Positions 12,808 to 23,546 of a stretch of DNA of 64,000 nt are shown in pieces. Each line of letters begins with the position of its first letter. Positions within the stretch are counted from its first letter, which is position 1. Source of the DNA: Hyphodiscus hymeniophilus (taxonomy: Eukaryota > Ascomycota > Leotiomycetes > Helotiales > Hyphodiscaceae). Below the pieces are notes generated by a model. The model was not told where the DNA came from and ran no database searches. It worked only from the letters and a program-made list of their open reading frames with translations. The position numbers and the translations under genes are program-made. The DNA lies in contig VNKQ01000013.1 in the NCBI GenBank assembly GCA_016508695.1, positions 930,001-994,000 on the forward strand. The letters are read 5' to 3'.

Positions 12808-15183
12808 GATTGCAGTAACTGTGAAGAGATTACGGCTTCAACCAAAATAGAGAACGTCGAGGATATGATTAAATGGGGGCACGAGGTGCAGGTACTTGTA
12901 CCTGAGGTATTGGCATTCAATTCAAAGATGGGGCGCCTTATCGTTCAATAGGAATTCCTCTACATGCTATCGCAAACATCCATGAGTTCGCTATCAGACC
13001 TCTGGTGTCGATCATGTCATACTGTATGAGAAATATGGAGACATATCCCACCTTTGAACCTTTCTCAGCCAAGCCAGACACCATAGACCATTCCCAGAAG
13101 CGAACCATATCTGGAGAGACTCCGGGGATGATAGCAGGCCTTAGCGTCCGAATTTGAAGGGAACCCCTCAGCAATAGTGTGACGCTCGTCGGCAGTTATG
13201 CGGCACGTTCCGTCCTTGGCAGAGACTTTCAACATCAAAGCATCGAAAAATCTGCTTTCGATGATGCGAAATCCGAGCACCTGAGGTGTTACTATCTCGA
13301 AAATCCTGTACATGCGCGATGGTCGGAATACTTGAATTTCATAAAACAAGTCCCAGTAACATGCCTCCTGCATGCCTAGGAGGGAGGTTCACAAAATGCT
13401 GACATGGAACATGAAACCAGCAAGGCAGCAACTAATGTAAATAAAACGCAGTAATAATAACAACAAGCTCGAATACTTCAGTCAGTTGAGCAAACCTCAT
13501 ACTTCATGATTATGCACAGCTAGAGGACGTCAACTCTTGGTCTCTGAGCTATCCTTTACAACCTGGGTTTCAACCATGCTCGGCCTTCGGCTTCCGGGAT
13601 GGACAAGGGCATCAATGCAAAAATAAGGAACGAGACAAAGTACTTCGTACGGCGAGCTGAGTAGTCCCGTGATGCATCACAGTACCTCGCTATTGCTGGT
13701 GCGCCTTGCACATCGTCGACATCGATAGCCCAGAATGTTCTCTTGGAAGAAACAAGCCCCATCTGATGAGACATGATACATGATAGCCATCATATGTTCC
13801 ACTGCGGGAGGGCCTTTTCCATATCTTTCATATTATATACAGACTCGGAGTCTGATAATCTACACTACTTTTGACTGACAGAACGATGAAAGGTTATGCC
13901 ACTATCATATGAACAGTGATGCCGATATCTGTACATCAGAATTGATCTCTGGGGCAAAACCAACACTGCGTAATCAAGACGATGGAAATAGCAAGGAGTG
14001 TAATCAGACGCCCAAAAGTATCCGAAACCATCCTGGCAGTCACTTTCTTAGCACCTGAGCGTACAGGCAAGCTCGACCAACACTGACCGAATCTCGCAAT
14101 GCACTTTCGCTGGTGTGGTGCTAATCTGCCATTACCCTAGATTCCCTTGAATCGTCGAGGACTTAGGGTTGGGATGGAGATCACTGAGCAAGAGACTTCT
14201 CTTACAGTGAGTGCATCTGGGAAGAGCTTTCTTGCTCCCCGTTGAAGTCATATGCGCTCATAACCGCAGCCGTCAAGTCATTCGTCAGGCGAATACACCG
14301 ATCTCGTTGCTCCGGGACTCTGTAGGAGTGAATCCTGGCTCACAGTGTGGGATTGGGCTCCGATTCAAGAATCGCATTCGATATCTGCAGTCTCGAGATC
14401 ATCAGACAGTTGTATACAACGGACAATACAGTAGCTGTAGTAACAGGTTCCCAGCCCTGAATGAGTACTTCATTAGTCATGCACAGTAAGGCAAATGTTG
14501 ACAGCGCCAGGCCAAACCAAATCCTCTGTTTATTTTCATTGGAGCTTTCTTGCGGCAGAGCATGGAGAGGTAGGGTCGGGAGGCCGAATGCAGCAGAGAC
14601 CGCATGCAAGTTCGACCAGCAGGAGCAAAGCGTGGAAGAAAAAACTCTACTACACTTAAAGCTGCACGTGACTGATATTCTCTTTCGGGCCTGGCGTGGC
14701 CTCATACCTAAAATGGCACTAGCTTTACTGCGGTTTTTCTTATCAGTGGGTCCTTGACATCATTACCCCTCTATCGCCTGAGGAGTGAACAGCTCAGAGT
14801 TACGAACGGATAGCTCGTAGAAAGCGTATGCACTTACCTACTTGTCAATTACTCGTCAACAAGAAAAAGGAGTCATCACAAAGGAGACAGTAATGATTAC
14901 TAAGCTTTCTTGCTATCACGCATAGTAGGAAGGAAGCAAGCAAGCAGGGCAATCGAAACAAAGTAGGAAGGCAAAGGCAACATCGCTTTCTCTCGCTTAA
15001 GCATCCAATCACCACCCCTCCTCACCCCGATTCTGCAGCTTGGTTACCTAATCCAAGGCGGGGTCTAGAAGGGGGGGTCCAAGGGGGTCCAACGGAGCCA
15101 TCAGCCATCATTCTGCTTGCTGCGGGCCTCTCGGCAAGCGTCATTCTCTCCCAACAGCCAGCTAGCCAGCCACTGGCTGCTCT
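12808..15183. other. Intergenic region with one possible coding relic
   Basis: About 2.4 kb between the MFS start and the mannitol dehydrogenase promoter. On the minus strand 12938-13373 two overlapping frames look more protein-like than background (for example PGVSPDMVRFWEW), as if one short gene had suffered a frameshift, but no family can be named with confidence. Nothing else recognisable was found. AGGGGG/CCCCT-like stretches occur near 15016-15090, close to the next gene's promoter. Confidence 0.5.
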
Positions 15184-15189
15184 TATAAA
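15184..15189 (+). promoter_or_regulatory. TATA box candidate of mannitol dehydrogenase gene
   Basis: TATAAA lies 209 bp before the start codon at 15393, in front of a C/A-rich leader that contains the CAACCA repeat. The spacing allows a transcription start near 15215-15260. Upstream G-rich runs (about 15065-15090) may be stress-response-type elements. Seen only as sequence matches. Confidence 0.45.
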
Positions 15190-15288
15190 TGATCCGGACA
15201 TCACTTCGCAGAAGAAATTTCTTCTCCATACCACAACAACAATTTCCCTCCATCAAACCCCTCTACAATCACCGATTCTCCCTCAAAA

Positions 15289-15368
15289 ACAACCACAACC
15301 ACAACCACAACCACAACCACAACCACAACCACAACCACAACCACAACCACAACCACAACCACAACCAC
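15289..15368 (+). repeat. (ACAACC)n hexanucleotide microsatellite in 5' leader
   Basis: About 13 near-perfect copies of ACAACC end 25 bases before the mannitol dehydrogenase start codon. It is strand-asymmetric (no G or T), so it would be an unstructured CA-rich stretch of the mRNA leader. The reverse strand gives a spurious poly-valine reading and the forward strand a His-Asn reading. Neither is likely to be translated. Confidence 0.95.
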
Positions 15369-15392
15369 TTCCACACATCCCCACCATTCACC

Positions 15393-16284
15393 ATGCCTCA
15401 AGGAATCCCCAAGCCCGAATCCCTCCTGGAGCTCTTCTCCATGAAGGGCAAGGTCGCCGTCGTCACCGGCGCCTCGGGACCACGAGGAATGGGCATTGAA
15501 GCCGCAAGAGGTCTCGCCGAGATGGGTGCGGACCTCGCCATCACCTATGCTTCGCGTCCTGAAGGAGGCGAGAAGAACGCGAAGGAGCTCGCCGAGACAT
15601 ACGGTGTCAAGGTCAAGGCCTACAAGTGTGATGTAGGGAACTATGCCTCGGTCGAGAAGCTCGTGGCGGATGTCATCAAGGAGTTTGGCAAGATTGATGC
15701 TTTCGTCGCCAATGCTGGACGAACTGCTAACTCCGGTACGAACCAACACCCCACTTTCCCGCGTGGCTCAAGTTGGTTCACTTGATCAACCGCATCTCTC
15801 GATTGGCACACAACTAATGTCTACAGGCATCCTTGACGGCTCAGTCGAAGACTGGAACGAAGTCATCCAAACCGACCTGAACGGAACCTTCCACTGCGCA
15901 AAGGCAGTCGGCCACCACTTCAAGGAGCGCGGGACCGGCTCCTTGGTCATCACAGCCTCGATGTCAGGCCACATTGCCAATTTCCCACAAGAGCAGACCT
16001 CCTACAACGTCGCAAAGGCAGGCTGTATCCATATGGCACGCTCGCTAGCTAACGAGTGGCGTGATTTCGCTCGTGTCAATACCATCTCCCCGGGTTACAT
16101 TGACACTGGCCTGAGTGACTTCGTGGACAAAAAGGTTCAGGACCTGTGGATGAGCATGATCCCCATGGGACGAAATGGTGATGCGAAGGAGTTGAAGGGC
16201 GCTTACGTTTATCTCTGCTCCGATGCAAGCACGTACACTACTGGCGCTGATCTGGTCATTGATGGTGGTTACACTGCCCGTTAA
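15393..16284 (+). CDS. NADP-dependent mannitol dehydrogenase (SDR)
   Basis: Cytosolic short-chain dehydrogenase of 266 residues that interconverts D-mannitol and D-fructose with NADP(H). This is a major fungal polyol step linked to stress tolerance and carbon storage. Exons 15393-15735 and 15827-16284. Cofactor motif TGASGPRGMG at 25-34, NAG at 107-109, catalytic Ser159 (or Ser161), Tyr174 and Lys178 in SYNVAK, and a C-terminal GADLVIDGGYT typical of the family. The sequence is very close to the ascomycete MtDH enzymes known as allergens in Cladosporium and Alternaria. The start at 15393 was chosen because the family begins with a short MPxx…ESLLELFSMKGK leader. The frame upstream of it only encodes the microsatellite. 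It is convergent with TSR3. Length and motifs are complete, so it is probably functional. Confidence 0.95.
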
Positions 16285-17457
16285 GCCGTCCACTTGCTTA
16301 GATGGAGACGGGGTCCTGGCTGGCTTTCTTTGCAATAGATTTGGGTTTTGATACAATAGCTTTGTAGCCTGGAACAGCTTCAAAAATACGATCATCCTCC
16401 CAGCCAATCCTGATTGTTCTGCATATTCATGAAATATGCTCAAAACAGAGAAGTTGTGCCACACATTACCATCAAGACACCCACTCCTCTTTGTACAAGC
16501 ACATTAAACCTCATCTCTCACTCATCCTTTGACCTACTAAATATCACAGAAGGTATAGCTGTCACATTTCCTCAAGCAGTCCCTCGCCCAAACTCTCCCA
16601 CCGACTTCCCCATCCCTCACTCATACAACCAACACTCCTGACTCCGAAACCCCACTAACAGCCAAAGTTATCCCAACACAGGCTGAAGTAAATAAATAAT
16701 TCGCCCCATTGAGACGAATGTATCAAGCTCCATTCAACCACTCATGACTTTGGCTTCTCAAGAGCCGAAGAAACTCGATACTGGGTCTTTCAAGCTCAGC
16801 TCAACGTTGGCTCCCTTGAAGTAACTCTCACGAGAAGAGGAACAAGATGCCATCTTATCGGAGTTGTTATTACTGTCTTATGCTGTCTCCAAGTTTCGAA
16901 TGACGAGTCGTCGAATCGATGAGTCTCCACATTGCACCGAGGAATTCGGTCCAGCTCTGATTGATCTCATTCAAAAAGGACATTATCTCTCGCGCGTACT
17001 TCCTGCTTGTATTGCGGGTCTCTTCGAGATGCTCATTTCGTCTGCGGGCGTTTAATGAGCAGGCCGCGTGAGTTCTCGTCTTCGAGTGCTGAGCGTTGCA
17101 AAAGCTGGCCGTGGCGTGAGCTGTCCGGTGTGCCATCACAGTATATAATCGCAAGAGAGAAACGGCGGCGCTGAATCATGTTCATGCGAAGCCGCACCAT
17201 AGGAGAACTAAGTTAGAACTCCTCTCTGTGACTTCGAGGCCAAGACCGCCTGGGGGGCCGTTGTTTGACGAGGAGATTTAGTGACGGGATTTTTCTCGAC
17301 AACATTATGGCTATTGCAGTCGTCAGATTAGGAGTGGAAGGCGACAGGAATGGGGCATCGCGAATGCGACTTCTCGACAAGACGTGTGTTCCCAAGGCTT
17401 ACCAGGAGGTACTGTGATGATCTTGAAGCCAACCTTGATATTGTATGCAATGGTCTG
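16285..17457. other. Intergenic region between convergent genes
   Basis: About 1.2 kb between the stops of the mannitol dehydrogenase and TSR3 genes, so it should contain two 3' UTRs. Pyrimidine-rich near 16470-16650. No gene, repeat or RNA was recognised. Confidence 0.6.
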
Positions 17458-18633
17458 TTACCATTTCTTGGGCGCCCCAACAACCGTCCTCGAGAAAACT
17501 GCGCTGGCCAGAGGTTCCGAAGCCTTTGCCCTCTGCCTAGCCTGGATACCTATTCTATCTGTAATTGGTGTGGCCGAAATGATATCATCAAACTCGTCGT
17601 CTTCTCCATTATCAGAATCCGCTTCAACCTCCGAGTCTTCCTTAAGCATGACAGGCCGGGCTATCTTCTCAGGTGCTGACTTTTGACTTGTATCCTTCGG
17701 ATTCGAAAAAGGCCTTGACGCCAGCACCCTCCGCCGTAGCTCTGCCATTTCCTCTTCATCATCTTCGTCGTCTGATATGTCGAAAGGATCTCGATTCTCC
17801 TCCACCTCCATTTCCTTTGTCTTTTTCTCAGGCTTCTTGCCCAAGTATATTCCATCGACCTCTTCGCCGCTTGCTCCCCCATCACCCTCATCTTCGTCGT
17901 CCTCTTCCTCCTCGTCTGAGCTGACAGGCATCCTGTGATTTGTGTTTCCGCCCTTCCACATATCATCTCTACCGTCGCCATCTGCCCTGCTATCCGTATA
18001 TTCCTTTTCTAGTCTCTCCATCCATGCATCCTGTGTCTTCTTGATATCCGCTTCGTCTTTAGAAGCGGCATAACGCTTCAGAATCGATGAATTGATGTCC
18101 AGGAAACTTTGACCATAGGAAAAAGGCGCCAGGACTTGCTCCGCCCATTCAGGATGTCCACAGATGTAGAACGCTGCACCAAGTGCTTCAACACAATTCA
18201 GTCTCCACGGTTTCCCGTAATTGACACTGTTCGCAGCGACGAGATATGGCAGTAAACGTTCGCACTTTCCACCGATTTTTGTCCAAGGCACCTCAGCTGT
18301 TCGAGCCCATGAGCATTCCACCACGGCAGCCCCGTATTGTTCCATTACTTCTCGATCGGCGGGGGAGATTGTCTGTTTGGCGTTCGGACTGATGATGACT
18401 CCTGAATGCTTCTGGCCTATATGGAGTTCCCGCATAAACCCCATCTTCATTAGTTTCTTGCCTGAGCATCTTTTTGGATCGCAGTGCCCGAGATCCCAGC
18501 AGGCAGCTTTGAAGGAGGGACGAGATGCGGGGTGTTCACCATCTTCACCATCGTCTCGTGGGCCTCTAACTCTTGGAGCATTGTTGTATTTCTTTCCTCG
18601 TGATGAGTAGTTGTCTTTCTTGTGCCGAACCAT
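17458..18633 (-). CDS. tsr3: 18S rRNA aminocarboxypropyltransferase Tsr3
   Basis: Transfers the 3-amino-3-carboxypropyl group from S-adenosylmethionine to the hypermodified pseudouridine (yeast position 1191) of 18S rRNA, a late cytoplasmic step of 40S maturation. A single exon encodes 391 residues. The N-terminus is basic (MVRHKKDNYSSRGKK). The conserved core starts at CWDLGHCDPKRCSGKKL, continues through SWARTAEVPW and the LPYLVAANSVNYG substrate/cofactor segment, and ends near residue 215. The remaining 175 residues are a very acidic, low-complexity tail of Asp/Glu and Ser runs, as in other fungal homologues. It is divergent from the GGA gene with 216 bp between start codons, so both may share a promoter region. 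The family match is very clear. Confidence 0.94.
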   Translation of the reverse strand: MVRHKKDNYSSRGKKYNNAPRVRGPRDDGEDGEHPASRPSFKAACWDLGHCDPKRCSGKKLMKMGFMRELHIGQKHSGVIISPNAKQTISPADREVMEQYGAAVVECSWARTAEVPWTKIGGKCERLLPYLVAANSVNYGKPWRLNCVEALGAAFYICGHPEWAEQVLAPFSYGQSFLDINSSILKRYAASKDEADIKKTQDAWMERLEKEYTDSRADGDGRDDMWKGGNTNHRMPVSSDEEEEDDEDEGDGGASGEEVDGIYLGKKPEKKTKEMEVEENRDPFDISDDEDDEEEMAELRRRVLASRPFSNPKDTSQKSAPEKIARPVMLKEDSEVEADSDNGEDDEFDDIISATPITDRIGIQARQRAKASEPLASAVFSRTVVGAPKKW

Positions 18634-18849
18634 TCTAAAGGATTGGTTTATTGTTACGAGTTAAGTGAGGTGGAAGGAATTTTGAGAAAGCAAATCAATC
18701 AAGTGCAGAGGCCACTTCACAAGCGCCTTGCCGAATCGAATTCCCCCACCATCTGCGCCTCACAACATCACTCGCTGGCGTTGAGCAACAAGCACCTAAA
18801 CACCATCCTACCTCGAGCTTCTGCGCTGAGTTAATATACAGCCCTCAAG

Positions 18850-20963
18850 ATGGAGGCAGCCTCTGCGCGCATGGCCGCCAGAGACCGCTTTGGCGCCATG
18901 GGAGACCCAGGTCCATCCACCTTACAACGATACATACAACAAGCCTGCAGTCCAGAGAACTTCGAGCCCAACCTAGCACTGAACCTCGAGATCTCTGACC
19001 TTGTCAATTCGAAGAAAGGGAATGCGCCTCGAGAAGCAGCTGTGGCTATCGTGAACTACGTTAATCATCGAAACCCAAATGTGTCTTTATTAGCTCTCAA
19101 CCTTCTCGATATTTGTGTCAAGAATTGCGGATACCCTTTTCATCTTCAGATTAGCACCAAGGAGTTCCTCAACGAGTTGGTTAGGAGGTTCCCGGAGCGC
19201 CCGCCCATCAGGCCCACGAGGGTGCAGGTTAAGATTCTTGAAGCTATTGAGGAGTGGAGGGGTACGATATGTCAAACCTCGCGGTACAAGGAGGATTTGG
19301 GATTTATTAGGGATATGCATAGGCTGCTGAGCTATAAGGGCTACGTGTTCCCAGAAGTCAGGAGAGAGGATGCTGCAGTGCTGAATCCGAGTGATGTGAG
19401 TATCCAGGCAACACTTTTTTGGCCACGTATTGATTGATTACAGAATCTCAAATCTGCAGAGGAAATGGAAGAGGAAGAAAAAGCGGCGCAATCCGCAAAG
19501 CTGCAAGAGTTAATACGACGTGGCGGACCTGAGGACTTACAAGAGGCGAATCGACTGATGAAAATAATGGCGGGCTACGACACAAGAACGAAGACGGATT
19601 ATAGAGCCAAGGCTGCAGAGGAGGTCGGCAAGGTTCAGCAAAAAGCGCGATTGCTAGAAGAGCGTCTTGCAGATTTCAAACCTGGGGACAAGATGACGGA
19701 AGGCGATGTCTACGAAGAATTGGCTTCGGCACTTCAAAGTGCGCATCCAAAGATCCAGAGAATGTGTGAAGAAGAGTCAGATGACCACGAAGCTGTCGCA
19801 AAGCTGCTGGAGATCAATGATAGCATACACAGGACGGTTGAGCGGTACAAGTTGATGAAGAAAGGGGATGTGGAAGCTGCATCGAAGATTGAGAAGGGCA
19901 CTTTGGGCACAAGTACTGGCGTCAATTCCGCGAATGAGCTCTCTTTAATCGACTTTGGAGGGGAAGAGATAAATGGTACAACTGCTGCTGGGCCTAGTGC
20001 TGAATCACAACCTGGAGGACTGGAAGATGATCTACTTGGTCTCTCGATGGGAGAGAATTACGGACAAGGTGGTGGTATCGCTCTTGGGTTTGGGAATCAT
20101 ACGAGTAAGTCTGCGAGGCTATGTGAGATGGCGAGCGCTAATGTCGGTAGATATCCCCGGCCCAGCCTTAATGTCATCGACAACAGAACACAGCACAGCC
20201 AGAGTGCCAACCCCCTCGAGGTCTCCAGCGCCGTCTCACATACCCAGCAAACCCGACTATTCTTCGTTTTCCGCATTCAACTCTGCTCATACCCCACAAC
20301 AATCCACTACCCCCCAGCCGTCATTGTTTCAGCAGCAACAAGCTGCAGCAGCCACCAAAGCTCAGACAGTACAGGCCCCTCCAATTGATCCCTTTGCGGC
20401 CCTGAGGTCTCCAATGCGACAATCAACACCTCAACAGCAACCTCAGCCCTCCATATTCGACTTTGCAAATTCTGTCCCTGTTCCCGCTGCTCCGGCGCCA
20501 GCAGCAGACGATGACGACTGGGCATTCTCATCTGCCCTTCCTGACAGTCAGCCTTCTTCAAACACGCTTTCGGTCAGTGAGACCTCCCTCGGTATTTCGC
20601 TACATGCTATCCGAGAGCCATCGAATCCTTCAGTGATCACCATGTCCTTGAAATTTTCAAGTAACGTTGATCAACCAATATCAGAACTCACTTTTATGGC
20701 TGCAGTGACAAAAGTAGGATGCCTGTGCTCAAATTTCGTTGTGTTTGCTAATGTCTACATAGGGGTATTCACTAAAGCTTGTACCTCAAAGCGGAAGACG
20801 ACTAAATCCACGCGAACAAGGGGGCGTGACGCAAGTCATATACCTCAATGGCGTAGAACAAGGGAAAGGCGACTCGGTAAAACTTCGGTGGAAGGTGTCA
20901 TACAAGGTTGGGGCTCAGCCGATCAACGAGCAAGGAGAGATCTCGTCACTGGGCATAGCTTAA
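18850..20963 (+). CDS. GGA-type clathrin adaptor (VHS-GAT-GAE)
   Basis: Monomeric Arf-dependent adaptor that sorts cargo from the trans-Golgi to endosomes; homologue of yeast Gga1/Gga2. Exons 18850-19395, 19444-20104, 20151-20713, 20763-20963 encode 656 residues, with all phases closing. VHS domain at about 25-165 (STLQRYIQQACSP, then LALNLLDICVKNCG), GAT domain at about 190-325 (three-helix region with ARLLEERLADF and HRTVERYKLM), a hinge with short acidic/LIDFG and DLLGL motifs that probably bind clathrin, a Gln/Pro/Ser-rich stretch at about 390-510, a DDDDWAFSSALP motif, and a GAE ear at about 540-656 ending in ISSLGIA. The stop at 20961-20963 is read in the last exon's frame. It is divergent from tsr3. 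All expected domains are in order, so it is a complete housekeeping gene. Confidence 0.92.
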
Positions 20964-21826
20964 GGGAAGAAATAGAAGCCCAACGACCTCACTGGCGATA
21001 GGCGCCCTTCAAAGTTCTAGTACTCCACCGCTTTCGGCCGTCCTAAGATCTTTACGCTGTCATTGCGTTTCAAACCGTGGCACGTATTTGGCTATGTTCT
21101 GACATTTATATCTGCTTTCTGACAATGGCGTTGTTATGTCAGCTACGAAACATAGGCCCTATAGGTATTGGTAATGCGGAGCTGGTACAGTCGCATATTT
21201 GACCACAGTGGGGCAAATCAGAGCACAACGCGCGGATCAAGCGGCCGCGTTGCACTTCGCTTTCATACTGTAATCACCATACTTGCCAAGGAACACAAGG
21301 CTGAACCTAAAAGTGAAGAGAAGTGTCTCGGAATGCATGCAAAGCGGTACCCCGTATTCCGCCGCAGGTCTCATCGACAGGGAGAGATCAATTCTCTGCC
21401 CTCGAAAGATATTTTTCCCATTGGCTCATACCTTAAGCAACGCTGCTGTCTATTCCGCAAGGGTGGGACTTCCTCTACTCTGGTGTCGACTCTATGCACA
21501 CCTTCAAGACTTAATGACCGCGGTAAAGGCATAGTGAAATTGGCTAGATCCTTACAAATCCGAGGACCAGAAAACGCTTTGAAAGCCTTCCGGAGATTGT
21601 TTGACTCGTGCAGCTTTCTTTAAGCGAATTTCACGGAGAAGTGTCGTCTCTTGCGCCAGCGCGCAATGCATAAAGCATTGAAGTTCCTCTTCCTAAGCAA
21701 ACATCTGCGTCAATATCCTCATACTTCTGTTCATCGGCATTAAAAATCCTTTCCTCGTTTTTACCAAAGGCAGCAGAAGCACCAACATCTATCCAATTTC
21801 AAGCCACATCAGCGTAACATCACGAA
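20964..21826. other. Intergenic region, no gene supported
   Basis: About 0.86 kb between two plus-strand genes; the open frame at 21168-21623 shows no domain. It presumably contains the GGA 3' UTR and the promoter of the SDR gene. Nothing else seen. Confidence 0.6.
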
Positions 21827-22735
21827 ATGTCTCTTGATCTCTCAGCATCGACCGGTATCACCATCAACCATGACACCTACGATTTCATAGCTCCATCCAA
21901 GTTCTTCGGATCCCTCAAGGGCAAAGTCGTTGTCATTACTGGAGCGTCCCGGGGCATCGGTCGATCAACTGCCCTCTCTTTTGCCGCAGCCGGTGCGCAT
22001 GTGGCAGCTCTGGCCCGCACTAAACCAGATCTTGGCTCCCTCGTCGCGGAAATCAAATCTAAGTACTCTGTCCCAGCCGTTGCACTTACTTTCGACGCTC
22101 TATCCTCGGACCTCTCTTCCACCATCGCCACGGTCGAGAAGGAATTAGGACCCATAGATATCCTAGTCAATAACGCCGGCACAACCCGCATTGCCAAGTT
22201 CGTCGAGGATAAGGATCTGGATGCGTGGTGGAAAGTCTTCGAGCTGAACGTCAAAGCACCCGTGGCTTTGATCCACGCCGTTCTCCCCTCCTTCCTCTCT
22301 CGTGGAAGTGGAATGACCATCACGATCGGTTCCTGCGCATCCGAACTTCCGCTCCCATTCATGTCTGCGTATGTTGCATCTAAAGCTGCCATCCAGAAGG
22401 CCGTTCAGATTCTCGATATGGAGCTCAGAGAAAAGGGGATTTTCAACTATCTCATCCATCCGGGAACCATCAAGACATCATTGGGAGAGCAAGAGGGCGT
22501 CATTCTGGGTCCCGAGATGCAGGCTATGACCGACTCTTTTGCGCCGTATATGGTTGATACCTTGGAGCTTGCGGCAGATAGTTTGGTTGCGCTTGCTGCG
22601 TATAGTGACAAGGGTGAGGCGACCTTCTTGAGCGGAAGATATTGGGATGTCCAGGAGGATCTGGGTCAAATTCTGGAGAAGAAGCAGGAAATTGAGGAGA
22701 GGAGTTTATATGTGTTGAAGATTAAGAAGCTGTAA
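21827..22735 (+). CDS. Short-chain dehydrogenase/reductase, substrate unknown
   Basis: Single-exon NAD(P)-dependent oxidoreductase of 302 residues with a classical SDR fold. Cofactor motif TGASRGIG at 38-45, NNAG at 115-118, and the catalytic set Ser169, Tyr182 and Lys186 (YVASK), exactly 13 residues between Ser and Tyr. Arg64 after the second beta strand would favour NADP, an inference. A leader of about 30 residues precedes the Rossmann core, and the C-terminus is longer than in minimal SDRs, with a charged helix ending in Lys-Lys-Leu, which by chance also resembles a weak peroxisomal tripeptide. Typical of fungal carbonyl reductases of unknown substrate. No neighbours suggest a pathway. 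Confidence 0.88.
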   Translation: MSLDLSASTGITINHDTYDFIAPSKFFGSLKGKVVVITGASRGIGRSTALSFAAAGAHVAALARTKPDLGSLVAEIKSKYSVPAVALTFDALSSDLSSTIATVEKELGPIDILVNNAGTTRIAKFVEDKDLDAWWKVFELNVKAPVALIHAVLPSFLSRGSGMTITIGSCASELPLPFMSAYVASKAAIQKAVQILDMELREKGIFNYLIHPGTIKTSLGEQEGVILGPEMQAMTDSFAPYMVDTLELAADSLVALAAYSDKGEATFLSGRYWDVQEDLGQILEKKQEIEERSLYVLKIKKL

Positions 22736-23546
22736 AGCGTTGGGGAAGTTAATGGGATGTTGTGGAGCACTCTTGGCTGGATTTGGCAGTGAAGTGCGAA
22801 GAATCTGGTGGAATTTTGAGTCGGGGGTGTTCAACTTGTTGAGATTCATCACTTGAACTATATGTGTATCTAGGCCGTGCGCTGCACAAAGACGTCCTTA
22901 CTTGAAAAAACTGGACCACGGACGTGAGGCATGTGAAGCAATATCAAGCCAGATGATGAAGTCTCGACTCGCCAGTTAATCGAAGGGTTAATTGCAAGTA
23001 AAACCATAAAAACAAATAGAGCTATAATTTGCATACTTGTAATACTGTATTTTTTACGTAGCATCGTGGACTTTCTTATTTAAGTATGTTTTATTAAGAC
23101 TTATATAACTTCTCAAGGCTAACTAGTACAAGGTGTTAATCGCTTAAAATATTCAGATAAGGTTTTAAAATTTGAGTATTGATTTATTATACTTATTATA
23201 CTTATTATACAATTAAAGTCAAGATGTGATGCTTTTGCAGTTGTGTAGTTGTCGTCGACCGTACAGTAGACATGCCTTAAAATTCTCCTGCAGTTGTCAT
23301 TTCTACTGTCGTATATCTGATCACCATCTGTCCACATTAGGAAATCTATCAACAACCATACGCGACAAGCTGGCTCTACGAGTTTTGCAGATTTCGAATC
23401 CTTGGGACTTAGATCTGACAGCCTGACAGGCTGCCTTGGTAGAAACTTTGTTCGCTGTAAACCCACACATTACCCCGCTTCATGATCTGACGTCTCTAAC
23501 AACTTTCACCAGTTGCTCTTATTCGCATCTCGGGACGGCTGTCAAG
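22736..23546. other. AT-rich intergenic region
   Basis: About 0.8 kb; 22960-23230 is strongly AT-rich compared with the rest of the window and contains three perfect copies of TTATTATAC at 23184-23210. It may be a short patch of mutated repeat DNA or simply the promoter of the downstream Spt10-like gene. No coding sequence seen. Confidence 0.6.
23184..23210 (+). repeat. Three tandem copies of a 9-bp AT-rich unit
   Basis: TTATTATAC is repeated three times without mismatch inside the AT-rich block upstream of the Spt10-like gene. Confidence 0.9.
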
